A stretch of DNA of 64,000 nucleotides from an uncultured Saprospiraceae bacterium (GTDB lineage Bacteria; Bacteroidota; Bacteroidia; Chitinophagales; Saprospiraceae), in contig CALMSO010000045.1 of NCBI GenBank assembly GCA_937872385.1, positions 40,695 through 104,694 of the forward strand, given 5' to 3'. The number at the start of each line of letters is the position of its first letter. Position 1 is the stretch's first letter. The notes below the pieces were generated by a model. That model saw only the letters and a program-made list of their open reading frames with translations. It did not search any database and was not told the origin of the DNA. Shown piece by piece: positions 1 to 9,302 of this stretch. A program made the position numbers and the translations under genes.

Positions 1-799
1 TGCGGTACCTTGCGGGGTCGGATACAGAGTGCCCCTTGTAGCGGTAAGTGTTGATTTCCAAGAAATAAGGCCCCTTGCCCGCGCGAATGTGCTCCGCCGC
101 ACGGCTCACGGCTTCGTGCACCGATTCGGGGTTCATGCCGTCCACTGGCTCGCTGGGCATATCAAAAGCATTACCGATTTTGTACAGTTCTTGCACATTG
201 CTGGTGCGCGCCACCGAAGTACCCATGGCGTAGCCATTGTTTTCTACGATGTACAATACGGGAAGTTTCCAAGTCATAGCCATATTGAACGATTCGTACA
301 ATGCGCCTTGCCGCGCTGCGCCATCGCCAAACATGGTGACGCACAGATTGTCGGTGCCTTTGTATTTTTCCGCTAAAGCGATGCCCGTGCCGATGGGGAT
401 TTGCGCCCCTACGATGCCGTTACCGCCAAAGTACTTGTTTTCTGCGAGGAAAAAGTGCATTGAGCCACCTTTGCCTTTTACAATGCCGGTAGCTTTGCCG
501 AAAAGCTCGGACATAGCCGCTTGGGTCGTTACGCCGCGCCCGATGGCTGTGCCGTGCTGCCGATAGGCCGTCACGATGGCGTCGCCCGGTTTCAATGCCG
601 ATTCAATGCCCGCCGCTACGGCTTCCTGCCCAATGTACACATGGCAAAAGCCGCGCACTTTCTGCTGTCCGTAAGCCACTAAGGCCCGCTCCTCGAAGCG
701 CCGAATACGCAGCATCAGTTCGTACCATTGCAAATATTGTTCTTTGCTATACGCCGGTTGATTTTTTTTCACCGGGCTTTTCTTTTTTTCTGCAACCAT
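1..799 (-). CDS. pdhA: Pyruvate dehydrogenase E1 component, alpha subunit (3' end beyond window)
   Basis: The N-terminal 266 codons are in the window, and the C-terminus runs off the left edge. The translation starts MVAEKKKSP and contains hallmarks of the thiamine-diphosphate E1 alpha family: RIRRFEERA, GQEAVAAGIESAL, the RQHG-containing active-site stretch, KGGSMHFF, GGNGIVGAQIPIGTGIA, the ThDP/Mg2+ motif GDGAARQGALYE with VENNGYAMGTS, and YRYKGHS near the edge. The enzyme decarboxylates pyruvate with its beta subunit and passes the acetyl group to E2 of the pyruvate dehydrogenase complex. The first ~20 residues are Lys-rich and poorly conserved. The ATG at 799 is the first in frame. No beta-subunit gene is visible. 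A 2-oxoisovalerate E1 alpha is a less likely alternative. Confidence 0.93.
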   Translation of the reverse strand, partial: MVAEKKKSPVKKNQPAYSKEQYLQWYELMLRIRRFEERALVAYGQQKVRGFCHVYIGQEAVAAGIESALKPGDAIVTAYRQHGTAIGRGVTTQAAMSELFGKATGIVKGKGGSMHFFLAENKYFGGNGIVGAQIPIGTGIALAEKYKGTDNLCVTMFGDGAARQGALYESFNMAMTWKLPVLYIVENNGYAMGTSVARTSNVQELYKIGNAFDMPSEPVDGMNPESVHEAVSRAAEHIRAGKGPYFLEINTYRYKGHSVSDPARYR

Positions 800-970
800 A
801 ATGTTTTGAGTTCTTTATCCGAGTTTTTGCGAAAATTCGCCAAGAATCTGGGTCATCGCCCTGCCAAGATACGGCAAAATATGTGTTTTAAAGCAAAAAT
901 AAAGCCGAATTTCTATTTGAAACACCCCGATACGTTTCCGGTTTGCAATGACCAGAAAGAAAATCCTTTT

Positions 971-1004
971 TTGCGCAGGAACGTGCGGGTATTTGATATA
1001 TTTG
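971..1004 (+). promoter_or_regulatory. Putative metG promoter (Bacteroidota type)
   Basis: TTG at 971-973 and a perfect TAnnTTTG box (TATATTTG) at 997-1004 are separated by 23 nt, slightly longer than the usual 19-21. Transcription would start near 1011, giving a ~160-nt leader that contains the heptamer array before metG. No other recognisable gene signal lies in 800-1172. Confidence 0.4.
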
Positions 1005-1100
1005 CCGGAGCGATTAGGCGGATGAATAAGGTTTAGGAGCACTTCAACGAACTTTTTAAAGTGCAATTTGGTTGAAATCCCCAGCATCAATTTTTTTATT

Positions 1101-1165
1101 GCAAATAGCCAACAGCCAACAGCAAATAGCGAATAGCAAATAGCGAACAGCGAACAACAAACAGC
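1101..1165 (+). repeat. Heptamer tandem array GCRAAYA, 9 units
   Basis: Nine consecutive in-register 7-nt units (GCAAATA, GCCAACA, GCGAATA, GCGAACA and similar) end 7 nt before the metG ATG, so they form the end of its 5' leader. The reverse complement of the same unit forms an array directly after the metG stop codon. Confidence 0.85.
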
Positions 1166-1172
1166 ATCATCA

Positions 1173-3329
1173 ATGAATAATACAAATAAAAAATACCTCA
1201 TTACGTCGGCTTTGCCGTATGCCAATGGCGCTTTGCATCTGGGGCATCTGGCGGGGGCGTATCTGCCGGCGGATATTTACGTGCGCTACCTGCGGCTGGC
1301 AGGCAAGGATGTGGTATGGGTTTGTGGTTCGGACGAGCACGGGGCGGCCATCACTATTCGCGCTAAGAAAGAAGGGGTATCGCCTCGGGCCATTATTGAC
1401 AAATACCATGCACTAAATAAGGAAACTTTTCGCCAATTAGGCATTTCCTTTGATTATTATCATCGCACCAGTGCGGCCTTGCACCACCAGACCTCGCAGG
1501 AGTTTTTTTTGCAATTGTATAATAAAGGCGATGAATTTGAAGAGCGTACCATCGAACAATATTATGATGAAGACTACGACCAGTTTCTTGCCGATCGTTA
1601 CATTATAGGTACCTGCCCAAAATGCGGGCACCACAGCGCCTATGGCGACCAGTGCGAAAACTGTGGCTCCGACCTCTCGCCGCTTGAACTCATCAACCCT
1701 CGCTCTACGCTTAGTGGTAAACCACCCGTGCTGAAAGCCACTAAACACTGGTATTTCAAGCTCGACCAGCACGCCGACTGGCTGCGCAATTGGATTGAAA
1801 ATGGCACCCTCGATGGCCAACAACATCACGATGCCAAAGCTTGGAAAAAACATGTGGTAGGGCAGTGTCTCTCTTGGTTAGATGGCGGCCTACAGCCGCG
1901 CTCCATCACCCGCGACCTCGACTGGGGCATCCCCGTGCCAATAGATGGCGACGAAGCCAAGGGCAAGGTGCTTTACGTCTGGTTTGATGCGCCGATTGGG
2001 TACATTTCTTCTACTCGGCAATGGGCTTTAGAAAATGGCAAAGACTGGGAAGCCTACTGGAAAGGCGACCAAGTGGAGTTGATTCATTTTATTGGTAAAG
2101 ACAATATCGTGTTTCACTGCATTGTGTTTCCGGCGATGCTGCGAGCGCACGGCGATTTTGCTCTGCCGAAAAACGTACCAGCGAATCAGTTTCTCAATTT
2201 TGAAGGCGAGAAATTTTCCAAATCGCGTGGCTGGGGCATTGAGCAGGATCAATATCTCGAAGAATTTCGGGATTTTCCGAACAAGGAAGATGCTCTGCGT
2301 TGGGCCTTGACGCGCAATATGCCCGAAAACCGCGATGCAGATTTCAAATGGGATGAATTTGTGGAATTTCACGACAAGGAGCTGGCCGATAATCTGGGCA
2401 ATTTTATCAATAGGGTAGTGGTGCTGACGCAAAAATACTACGCCGGTGAAGTACCTCAAGTATCCGTCCGTGCGTCCGAGCCACTGGCGGAGGCTCTGCA
2501 ATTGGCGCACCAGTTGGCGCGGGAGTTGGAGGCGTTCAACTTTAAGCAAGCGGCCCTGCTCTTCATGGAAATTTCGAGCCACGGCAATACTTATTTGCAA
2601 GATGTTTCGCCCTGGAAAATCTGGAAAGACGAGCCAGACAGCCCCGTTGTACAGGAGTGCTTATTCGTTTGCCTGCAAATTGTCGCCTTGCTCAGCCTTT
2701 GCAGCGCACCGTTTATTCCGTTTACAGCTCCGCGCATCCGTCGGCTGCTAAATTTGCCGGATTTGCAAAATGGCGACTGGCCCAAAACCTTCGAAGCCTT
2801 AGACCGGGGCGAAGCGCTGGTGCCAGCAGGGCATCGCATCGGGGAGCCAGAAATTTTATTTGCCAAAATTAACGATCGAAGAGACACCGTCCGCATGGAT
2901 ATTATCAATCGGCAAAAAGCCAAACTTGCTGTCATTATGGAGGCTGAAAAAAATACGCCCGCTACGCCAGCAGCTGCCAGCAGCTCTTACGCGCCTGCGA
3001 AAGCTGAAATTCAGTACGATGATTTTGCCCGGCTCGACCTGCGCACCGGTATCATTTTAGAAGCAGAAAAAGTGCCTAAAGCGGATAAATTGCTGAAGCT
3101 GCTGGTAGATTTGGGATACGAACAACGCACCATTGTGTCGGGCATTGCCGAGCATTTTGCACCCGAAACACTCATTGGGCAGCGGGTGGTGGTGGTCGCC
3201 AATCTCGCGCCGCGCAAACTCCGAGGCATCGAAAGCCAGGGCATGATTCTCTCTGCGGAAGACGCTGAAGGCCGCCTCGGGCTAATCGCCCCGCCCGACG
3301 AATGGACCGGCGGCTGGATAGTGAAATGA
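1173..3329 (+). CDS. metG: Methionine--tRNA ligase with C-terminal tRNA-binding domain
   Basis: The 718-residue protein charges tRNA-Met in the cytoplasm. The class I signature HLGH is at residues 22-25, and the KMSKS loop reads KFSKS, a common MetRS form. A zinc knuckle with two Cys pairs (CPKCG and CENCG) sits in the connective domain near residue 150, as in the MetG type with Zn. The final ~105 residues (from about YDDFARLDLRTG to the end) form the OB-fold EMAP/ARC1-like tRNA-binding domain that dimerises bacterial MetRS. The length is normal for this two-domain form. The ATG is followed by a Lys/Asn-rich start and KYLITSALPYANG, the canonical MetRS N-terminus. Confidence 0.98.
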   Translation: MNNTNKKYLITSALPYANGALHLGHLAGAYLPADIYVRYLRLAGKDVVWVCGSDEHGAAITIRAKKEGVSPRAIIDKYHALNKETFRQLGISFDYYHRTSAALHHQTSQEFFLQLYNKGDEFEERTIEQYYDEDYDQFLADRYIIGTCPKCGHHSAYGDQCENCGSDLSPLELINPRSTLSGKPPVLKATKHWYFKLDQHADWLRNWIENGTLDGQQHHDAKAWKKHVVGQCLSWLDGGLQPRSITRDLDWGIPVPIDGDEAKGKVLYVWFDAPIGYISSTRQWALENGKDWEAYWKGDQVELIHFIGKDNIVFHCIVFPAMLRAHGDFALPKNVPANQFLNFEGEKFSKSRGWGIEQDQYLEEFRDFPNKEDALRWALTRNMPENRDADFKWDEFVEFHDKELADNLGNFINRVVVLTQKYYAGEVPQVSVRASEPLAEALQLAHQLARELEAFNFKQAALLFMEISSHGNTYLQDVSPWKIWKDEPDSPVVQECLFVCLQIVALLSLCSAPFIPFTAPRIRRLLNLPDLQNGDWPKTFEALDRGEALVPAGHRIGEPEILFAKINDRRDTVRMDIINRQKAKLAVIMEAEKNTPATPAAASSSYAPAKAEIQYDDFARLDLRTGIILEAEKVPKADKLLKLLVDLGYEQRTIVSGIAEHFAPETLIGQRVVVVANLAPRKLRGIESQGMILSAEDAEGRLGLIAPPDEWTGGWIVK

Positions 3330-3331
3330 TG

Positions 3332-3415
3332 GTTTGTGATTCGCGGGTTGCTTTTCGCAATTCGCGGTTTGCTTTTCGCTTTTCGCTTTTCGCAATTCGC
3401 GGTTTGCGGTTTGAT
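3332..3415 (+). repeat. Heptamer tandem array (complement orientation), 12 units
   Basis: Twelve in-register 7-nt units (TTTCGCA, ATTCGCG, GTTTGCT, TTTCGCT and similar) begin 3 nt after the metG stop codon. They are the reverse complement of the GCRAAYA unit found just before metG, so metG lies between arrays in inverted orientation. Confidence 0.85.
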
Positions 3416-3454
3416 TTGGTTTGTAAAAAAAGAAACACGGTGGAGTAAACTATT

Positions 3455-4933
3455 TTATAAAACAGCTTTCGTACCCACCGCCTGCCCGATGCGCACCACG
3501 GCTTCTGCCAATGCTGCAAAGTCTTCTTTGCGGCTGCGATGATTGACATTGGCTACCCGCAGGGCATAGCTGCCGTGCAAAATGGTGTAAGACGGAGCAG
3601 CAAGGCCCGATTCGTGCAAGCGCATCAGGATTTCTTTGTTCAGGGCATTGAGCTGCTCCTGCGCCAGTCCGCCGGGATTAAAGCGAAAGCAGACAATATT
3701 CATGGTGACGGGCGTTAGCAACTCCAAAAGTGGCTCATTTTCAATTAAATAGCCAAGATAAAATGCTTGCGCAATATTCTGCCGGATAAGGCGCGCAAAT
3801 TTGGCAATGCCATGCTCTTTGAATGCCATCCAGACTTTCAAGGCTTTGAAGCCACGCGAAAGCTCCATGCCGAAATTACTCAGCGGGTCGGGGCCAGCCG
3901 CCAGCCCGCGCTCGTGTTGCAGCAGATAGTTGGGTTGCATGGCGAAAGCGTCGCGGTGTTGTTGTGCATTTTTAATCAAGACACAGCCCACCTCATAGGG
4001 CATATACATCCATTTGTGCAGGTCGAAGGCTACGCTATCAGCTTGTTCGATGGCTTTGAGAGCCGGTTGGTATTCAGGCACTAATTTTGCTAATGCGCCA
4101 AATGCGCCGTCCACATGGAACCACAACTGCGCCTCGCGGGCGATTTCGAGTAGTTCCTCCAATGGATCAATAGCACCGGTATTGACCGTACCGGCATTGC
4201 CGACTAAGCAAAAAGGTATTTTTCCGGCGGCCCGGTCGGCGGCTATGAGCTTGCGCAATTCGGATGTATCTATTTGAAAATCAGCGTTGACTGGCACTTT
4301 CCGTAAGGCCTCACTCCCCAAGCCAGCCACTTCCACCGCCTTTTGCTGACAACTGTGCGTTTCGCTCGAAGCATAAAGCGTCAACTGCCCCGGCAAGGCG
4401 CGCAGCCCTTCTCGTCGGATGCGCTCATCAAAGGCATTGCGCGCCACCAGAATCGCGGTAATATTGGCAATAGAGCCGCCGCTGACTAACAGACCGCTTG
4501 CCGCCGCCGGATAGCCCAGCATCTCCTTGCACCAGCCGATAACCTGATTTTCTAAGTACATAGCGGCGTGGTCGCCAATACCCAAATTGGGGTTCATACC
4601 CGCCGCGAGTAGCTCTGCCAGCATAGCAAAAGGCGTGCCTGTGCCTTGCACCCACGACCAAAAGCGCGGATGCACATTGCCTTTGTTGTAGGGTAGAATA
4701 TGTGTTTTAAACGCTTCGTAAATGGCTTCAATTGGCTCGGCAGACTGCGGCAGCGCCTGCTGGAGGTGTACTTTGGTGGTTTCTGGAGTAGGGCGCCACA
4801 CGGGCCCCTCACCGATGTGTTGTAGATAGTGCATCATTTCGTCCACCATGCGGTAGCCGAGTTGTTTCATGCGCTCCCAGTCTTGTGGGTCGAGGTTCTC
4901 TTCTGTTTGCAAAAGGGTATTAAAATCCAGCAT
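3455..4933 (-). CDS. PLP-dependent group II decarboxylase (aromatic-L-amino-acid decarboxylase family)
   Basis: The 492-residue protein matches the DDC/TDC/glutamate-decarboxylase superfamily in length and motifs. These include VHPRFWSWVQGTGTP near residue 90, GLLVSGGSIANITAI, ETHSCQQKAVEVAGLG, GTVNTGAIDPL, the cofactor Asp/Ala motif HVDGAFGA, and the Schiff-base lysine in FDLHKWMYMPYEVG. The C-terminal YALRVANVNHRSR matches the conserved end of the family. The substrate is probably an aromatic or related L-amino acid (Trp, Tyr, DOPA), but it cannot be fixed from sequence. The gene stands alone. An excellent -7 box lies just upstream (4953-4960). Confidence 0.88.
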   Translation of the reverse strand: MLDFNTLLQTEENLDPQDWERMKQLGYRMVDEMMHYLQHIGEGPVWRPTPETTKVHLQQALPQSAEPIEAIYEAFKTHILPYNKGNVHPRFWSWVQGTGTPFAMLAELLAAGMNPNLGIGDHAAMYLENQVIGWCKEMLGYPAAASGLLVSGGSIANITAILVARNAFDERIRREGLRALPGQLTLYASSETHSCQQKAVEVAGLGSEALRKVPVNADFQIDTSELRKLIAADRAAGKIPFCLVGNAGTVNTGAIDPLEELLEIAREAQLWFHVDGAFGALAKLVPEYQPALKAIEQADSVAFDLHKWMYMPYEVGCVLIKNAQQHRDAFAMQPNYLLQHERGLAAGPDPLSNFGMELSRGFKALKVWMAFKEHGIAKFARLIRQNIAQAFYLGYLIENEPLLELLTPVTMNIVCFRFNPGGLAQEQLNALNKEILMRLHESGLAAPSYTILHGSYALRVANVNHRSRKEDFAALAEAVVRIGQAVGTKAVL

Positions 4934-4952
4934 GGTCAGGTCATTTTGGTAG

Positions 4953-4960
4953 CAAAAGTA
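4953..4960 (-). promoter_or_regulatory. Putative -7 box for the decarboxylase gene
   Basis: On the minus strand the sequence reads TACTTTTG, a full match to TAnnTTTG. It would give a ~14-nt leader to the ATG at 4933. I see no matching -33 element, because a repeat (4979-5042) occupies that side. Confidence 0.35.
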
Positions 4961-4978
4961 CGGTATTAGTTAGAAATT

Positions 4979-5042
4979 AGATGATAGATGATAGATGATA
5001 GATGATAGACTTTAGGACGGGACGCTGTTCGCTGTCGGCTGT
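4979..5042 (+). repeat. Composite repeat: AGATGAT heptamers plus TGTTCGC heptamers
   Basis: Four to five AGATGAT units are joined through AGACTTTAGGACGGGAC to TGTTCGC-type units. The same junction recurs at 41990-42115 and 61246-61330, and a shorter form is at 9303-9336. Here it occupies the divergent spacer between the decarboxylase and DoxX genes. Confidence 0.8.
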
Positions 5043-5119
5043 TAAAAATGTTATTATCATCGGCAACTTGTGGCTGGCTTTAGTATGAACTTCTGTATCA
5101 CCTGATTGTTTCAAACAGC

Positions 5120-5491
5120 ATGAAAAAATTAAAAATAGCGGCACGTTGGCTCTTCGGAGCTTTTTTTATTTTCGCTGGCGCAAATCATTTTGTTAATCCG
5201 GGGTTTTATGCACCCCTGATGCCGCCTTATCTGCCATGGCCCGATGTACTAAATGTGGTTTCGGGAGTATTGGAAATCGCCTTTGGGGCAGGGCTGTTGC
5301 TGCCGCGCTATCGGTGGGGGTCGGCTATCGGCATCATCGCGCTGATGCTGGCCTTTGTGCCGGTGCATGTGTATTTCATTCAGGTGGGCAGTTGCATTCC
5401 CGATAGTCTGTGCGTGCCGCCTTGGGTAGGGTGGGGGCGCCTTGTAGTGGTACAGCCCTTACTTATGCTGTGGGCTTGGTGGGTTCGGTAG
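5120..5491 (+). CDS. DoxX-family small membrane protein
   Basis: The 123-residue protein has about four hydrophobic helices. It opens with MKKLKIAARWLFGAFFIFAGANHFVNPGFY, followed by MPPYLPWPDVLNVVSGVLEIAFGAGLLL, a common layout in DoxX_2-like proteins (N-terminal helix, xHFxNP motif, PxYLPxP, Glu in the second helix). Two Cys (SCIPDSLCVP) sit in the last loop. It is an integral inner-membrane protein. Relatives are linked to thiosulfate:quinone oxidoreductase or redox stress, but the biochemical role of this form is unknown. It appears monocistronic. Confidence 0.75.
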   Translation: MKKLKIAARWLFGAFFIFAGANHFVNPGFYAPLMPPYLPWPDVLNVVSGVLEIAFGAGLLLPRYRWGSAIGIIALMLAFVPVHVYFIQVGSCIPDSLCVPPWVGWGRLVVVQPLLMLWAWWVR

Positions 5492-5627
5492 TTGTCGGCT
5501 ACCTGATTATTTTTTGCTGTTCGAGCTTGAAATTTTTTAGGTTTTTGATAAAAAATGCAACCAAAATCCGGCTGCTCCCGTCATAAGAAAAAAATAAGTT
5601 TTTCAATACTTATCCTTTATCAAAATT

Positions 5628-5990
5628 ATGAACGGACCTGAAATATTAATTCCCATTCTGGCGGTAGGTGGCTTTTTCGCTTCCATTATCGTATGGGTGT
5701 ATATGCACTATTCTTCGCGGCACCGCGAGCGCATGGCGCTGATAGAAAGTGGTAAAGATGCCAATATTTTTGAGCCGACAAGGCGCAATCGTGCGAATGC
5801 CCTGAAATACGGGATTGTGGGTGCAATGTCTGGCATTGGTTTGTTGCTGGGCAGTATGTTAGAAAGTTTTGGCATGGAAAGCGAAGTGGCTTATTTTTCC
5901 ATGACTTTATTGCTGGGCGGCATAGGTCTGGTCGGTTTTTATATGCTGACCAATGCCAAACGCCATCATGAGGAAAGCGATATGTTATAA
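5628..5990 (+). CDS. Small membrane protein, DUF6249-like
   Basis: The 120-residue protein has a hydrophobic N-terminal helix (about residues 5-28), a conserved basic stretch HYSSRHRERMALIESGKD, and two further hydrophobic helices near residues 62-80 and 90-107, ending in a charged tail. The RHRERMALIEKG-type motif after the first helix is typical of the DUF6249 family seen throughout Bacteroidota, often near ECF sigma factors. The function is unknown. Its stop codon is 3 bp from the 3' end of the convergent SWIM-domain gene. Confidence 0.65.
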   Translation: MNGPEILIPILAVGGFFASIIVWVYMHYSSRHRERMALIESGKDANIFEPTRRNRANALKYGIVGAMSGIGLLLGSMLESFGMESEVAYFSMTLLLGGIGLVGFYMLTNAKRHHEESDML

Positions 5991-5993
5991 ACT

Positions 5994-7694
5994 TCAATCG
6001 GTTTGAAACCCGGCGAGTTCTTCTACCAGAGTGTGGCGCTCCGGAAAACGTTGCAATAAATGGCTGACTAAAGCCTCCACCATATCTTTGGCACCGTGCT
6101 GGTGCAGACGCCGGATAATTTTGCGCACCTTTTCCGAGGGTTTTCGACCTACGTGCCCGTGCAAATAGTCTTCAAACAAGGTTTTATACAATGCAAAAAC
6201 GCCTGCCCGCTCGTGCGGCAGCAGCAAATGCCCAAAATCACCGACTAATTCGATGGAGCGTGTGGTGCGTAGGAGCGCCAACAACTCTGCGTACAAACCT
6301 TCTGTTTGGTAAATGGTGGCTAACAATCGTGCTTGCGCTGGCGTAGCCTCCAAAGCCTTTATTTTCGTCAGTAGCACAGGTCGGTAGCTAATCCAGCGCT
6401 CGCCCACTGCTTTTTTCAAGCTTGCCAATCCGGCAAAATCTAAGTTGTACAATAGTTGTGCTTCAGCATATTCGCTCACGGTCATAAAGTCGCCTTCCGC
6501 TTCCGCTATTTCCAACAATAGCTCCCGAATGGCTGCCGCTTGTCGCTCGTCGGTAGTGGCTTTCAGGGCGTTTAGCGCTAAAGTTTTGGCTTGTTCTGGT
6601 CGGTTTTTTTGCCACAATTGCCGCACCAGCAGGAGCAGTACTTCGGCGCCGGGCGCTTCCGTGCGAACGAAACCGTGCAAATCCGCCCGCCGGTCAAGTT
6701 TTTCCAAAAGTGTATATTTTAGAAAGAGTATTCGCGCCAGTTCGCGGTTGTCCAAAGGATAGCGTGCAAGCTGTTCATCGAGCAAATCCAGTAGCTGTTG
6801 GTCGTGCTCCGGCTCTTGGGCAGCCTGCATCAATACTTGATAGAAATGAGGGGTCAGCCGATTGTTGCGGTACAATAGTTTGCGACACTCGCGCAGGCAA
6901 TACGCCCGGATGTCTTCGCGCAGCGCTGGCGGCGGCGTTTTGGTCAGTATTTGCTGTAGCACCTGAAAAGCGCGTTTGATCTGGAGCTGTATTTCTTCTT
7001 GCCGGCTTTCCAATTTCCGCAGCAGCGGCGTGGTTTTTTCGATAATGCTTTGCGCCATGACGACGGCTTCCGCTAAATACCCCTGCACTACGGCTTCCTC
7101 TATCTGGTGGTGGATTTCGAGTAATACCTTGTGGATTTTTGCAGCTCCGCGCTGGTTGAAAGTGCGGTCGGGGCGGCGCACGGCGGCAATGGTAGTGTCG
7201 AGCAGTTGCAGGTACTTTTCGCGGCTGTCCATGCCGGCTACTTGCGGCAAGAATCGCGCTTTGAGTGCTAAGGCAAAATTTCGATTGGTTTTGGCGTACT
7301 GTTTTACAAAAGCGAGCAGGTCGTCGTGGCTGATTTCTTCCAATACGGCTCCGGTGGTAAGTCGGCGCGCGGGTTCCAGCGCGGGTGGTGGTGTCGGCTC
7401 CGGTGTTGGGCTGGCGGCGGTCCGTTCTCGGCGCAATAATAATAACACCGCTGCAATGTGACCGCACTGCCCCGTTTCGCGGAAGCGTGCACAATCACAG
7501 GATACCGCCCGTACTTTCGAAGGGCTGATTTTTACTTCTACTTCATACGTGCGGTCGTGTTGCACTTGCGCCAGCCAGAAGTGTCGCTCTGCTTCATGCA
7601 AGCCCAGCACGCGCCCTTCGTCTATGAGTTGCTCGCCTTCTATCAGCGCGGTTTCGTTTATGTAAGCTTCGATATGTTGGAGTGGAAAATTCAA
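5994..7694 (-). CDS. SWIM zinc-finger domain protein
   Basis: The 566-residue soluble protein has an N-terminal SWIM motif at about residues 62-80 (CDCARF...GQCGHIAA, the CxCx(n)CxH zinc-binding pattern). The rest is helical and repeat-like, with several LL-rich segments that resemble tetratricopeptide-type helices. SWIM domains bind DNA or protein partners; no more specific role can be given. Translation appears to begin at a TTG, since no ATG or GTG lies between the upstream in-frame stop and the conserved N-terminus (NFPLQHIEAYI). A Pro-rich linker follows the SWIM finger. Confidence 0.75.
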   Translation of the reverse strand: MNFPLQHIEAYINETALIEGEQLIDEGRVLGLHEAERHFWLAQVQHDRTYEVEVKISPSKVRAVSCDCARFRETGQCGHIAAVLLLLRRERTAASPTPEPTPPPALEPARRLTTGAVLEEISHDDLLAFVKQYAKTNRNFALALKARFLPQVAGMDSREKYLQLLDTTIAAVRRPDRTFNQRGAAKIHKVLLEIHHQIEEAVVQGYLAEAVVMAQSIIEKTTPLLRKLESRQEEIQLQIKRAFQVLQQILTKTPPPALREDIRAYCLRECRKLLYRNNRLTPHFYQVLMQAAQEPEHDQQLLDLLDEQLARYPLDNRELARILFLKYTLLEKLDRRADLHGFVRTEAPGAEVLLLLVRQLWQKNRPEQAKTLALNALKATTDERQAAAIRELLLEIAEAEGDFMTVSEYAEAQLLYNLDFAGLASLKKAVGERWISYRPVLLTKIKALEATPAQARLLATIYQTEGLYAELLALLRTTRSIELVGDFGHLLLPHERAGVFALYKTLFEDYLHGHVGRKPSEKVRKIIRRLHQHGAKDMVEALVSHLLQRFPERHTLVEELAGFQTD

Positions 7695-7897
7695 TTCGTA
7701 TTCCCGTTTTTATAGTCAAACAAGCAGCACAATTATGAAACCCATAAAGATAGGTACAAAACCGTGCAGATTCAAGTCTTTTTGCCGTCGGCGCTAATTC
7801 TTTACATTGAGGAAACATTGGTGCGTAGAATAATGGAACAGGATTGTTACCTTAGCGTGATTTCTATTTTAAATTCATTTCATTTCATTTCATTGCA

Positions 7898-9301
7898 ATG
7901 CCTGAAAATCAACCTTTAAAATGGTACGAGCGCATCCCGCACCCGGTAATAATGTTGTTTGGTATTATTGTTATAACGGCTGCCCTGAGTTACATCTTGC
8001 CGGCTGGGGCTTACGAGCGCGAAGTGGTAGATGGTCGGCAACGGGTAGTGCCGGGTTCGTATCGGCTGATGGCGTCCACGCCGGTGGGGCTGCTGGATCT
8101 GTTTCGGGCTATTCCTGCTGGTTTTAAAACGGCAGTGGACATCATTTTTGTGGTGCTGGCCAGTGGCATTATGTTTGGGGTGTTGGAGCGCTCGCGTATG
8201 GTGGAAAATACCGTCGGTACGATTGTAAAAAATCTCGGGCTGCAGCGCAAATACCTCATTGTAGTGCTGATGACGTTCGTGTATGGTTTTCTGGGCGTGG
8301 CCATTGGCTATGAAAATAATATCGCCATGATCCCTATCGCGGCGGTGATGAGCCTGGCGCTCGGCGGCGACCTGATTCTGGCGGCGGGTATTTCGGTAGG
8401 CGCAGTAACGGTGGGCTTCGGGCTATCGCCCATCAATCCTTACACGGTAGGCACGGGGCATAAAATTGCGGAAATGCCGCTTTTTTCAGGGGCACCGCTG
8501 CGTAGCGTACTGTGCTTTCTAGCGCTAAGTTTGTTAGCATATTATAATGTGCGTTATTTCAAAAAAATATTGACCAACCAGTCTAAAAGCTTGGGGCAAA
8601 ATCTTGATACAGACGGATTTGTGTTGTCTCGCCCTTTAGAAACGTATCGTATTACAAGTAATAACTGGCTGCTGCTGGGTATTTTTACTTCCGGAATTGC
8701 CGTGATGTTATACGGAATTTTTAATCTGGGCTGGTATATCAATGAAATATCGGCTATTTTTTTAATGATTGCAGTGCTCAGCGGTTTGGCTGCGCGCATG
8801 AATGGTCGCCTGCTCAGCGAAACGGTGCTGCGCTCGATTGCGGTGGTGGCGCCGGGTGCTTTCATGGTGGGGTACGCTACTTCCATCAAGGTTGTAATGG
8901 AAATGGGTAATATCAGTGATACGATTGCACATAATTTAACCGAAATGCTCACCGTACTGCCTACCTACGCCTCGGCGGTGGCGATGTCTTTGGCACAATC
9001 GGTTATTAATTTTATGATTCCTTCCGGAAGCGGACAAGCGCTGGCTACGCTGCCCATTATGATTCCGGTGGGCGAACTGCTGGGGCTGACGCGCCAAACT
9101 ACGATTCTCGCTTTTCAAATTGGTGATGGCGTAACGAATTTGATCAACCCGACTCTCGGCGGGCTGATTGCCATGTTAAGCATGTGTCGCGTGCCGTTCG
9201 ATCGCTGGCTACGGTTTATAGTGCCTTTGATTGGCTGGATATTACTTATTGCTTGGGCCGCGCTCTTGTTGAGTGTGTATATTGAATGGGGGCCAGTGTG
9301 A
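7898..9301 (+). CDS. YfcC-family integral membrane carrier (C4-dicarboxylate/basic amino acid type)
   Basis: The 467-residue protein has about 12 membrane helices and belongs to the YfcC/DcuC-like carriers. Diagnostic stretches are the N-terminal KWYERIPHPVIMLFGIIV..LSYILPAGAYER, FVVLASGIMFGVLERS, FGLSPINPYTVGTGHKIAEMPLFSG, and the C-terminal NFMIPSGSGQALATLPIMIP and DGVTNLINPTLGG, two glycine-rich re-entrant loops related by inverted symmetry. Substrates in the family include dicarboxylates, arginine/ornithine and short-chain fatty acids, so the substrate is undetermined. A short (ATTTC)n run lies directly before the ATG, and a repeat begins right after the stop codon. Confidence 0.82.
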   Translation: MPENQPLKWYERIPHPVIMLFGIIVITAALSYILPAGAYEREVVDGRQRVVPGSYRLMASTPVGLLDLFRAIPAGFKTAVDIIFVVLASGIMFGVLERSRMVENTVGTIVKNLGLQRKYLIVVLMTFVYGFLGVAIGYENNIAMIPIAAVMSLALGGDLILAAGISVGAVTVGFGLSPINPYTVGTGHKIAEMPLFSGAPLRSVLCFLALSLLAYYNVRYFKKILTNQSKSLGQNLDTDGFVLSRPLETYRITSNNWLLLGIFTSGIAVMLYGIFNLGWYINEISAIFLMIAVLSGLAARMNGRLLSETVLRSIAVVAPGAFMVGYATSIKVVMEMGNISDTIAHNLTEMLTVLPTYASAVAMSLAQSVINFMIPSGSGQALATLPIMIPVGELLGLTRQTTILAFQIGDGVTNLINPTLGGLIAMLSMCRVPFDRWLRFIVPLIGWILLIAWAALLLSVYIEWGPV

Positions 9302-9302
9302 T

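Noticed and set aside
6775..7494. 239-codon frame overlapping the SWIM-domain gene on the same strand
   Set aside because: Low-complexity, Arg/Pro-rich out-of-frame product; the SWIM protein frame holds the zinc motif.
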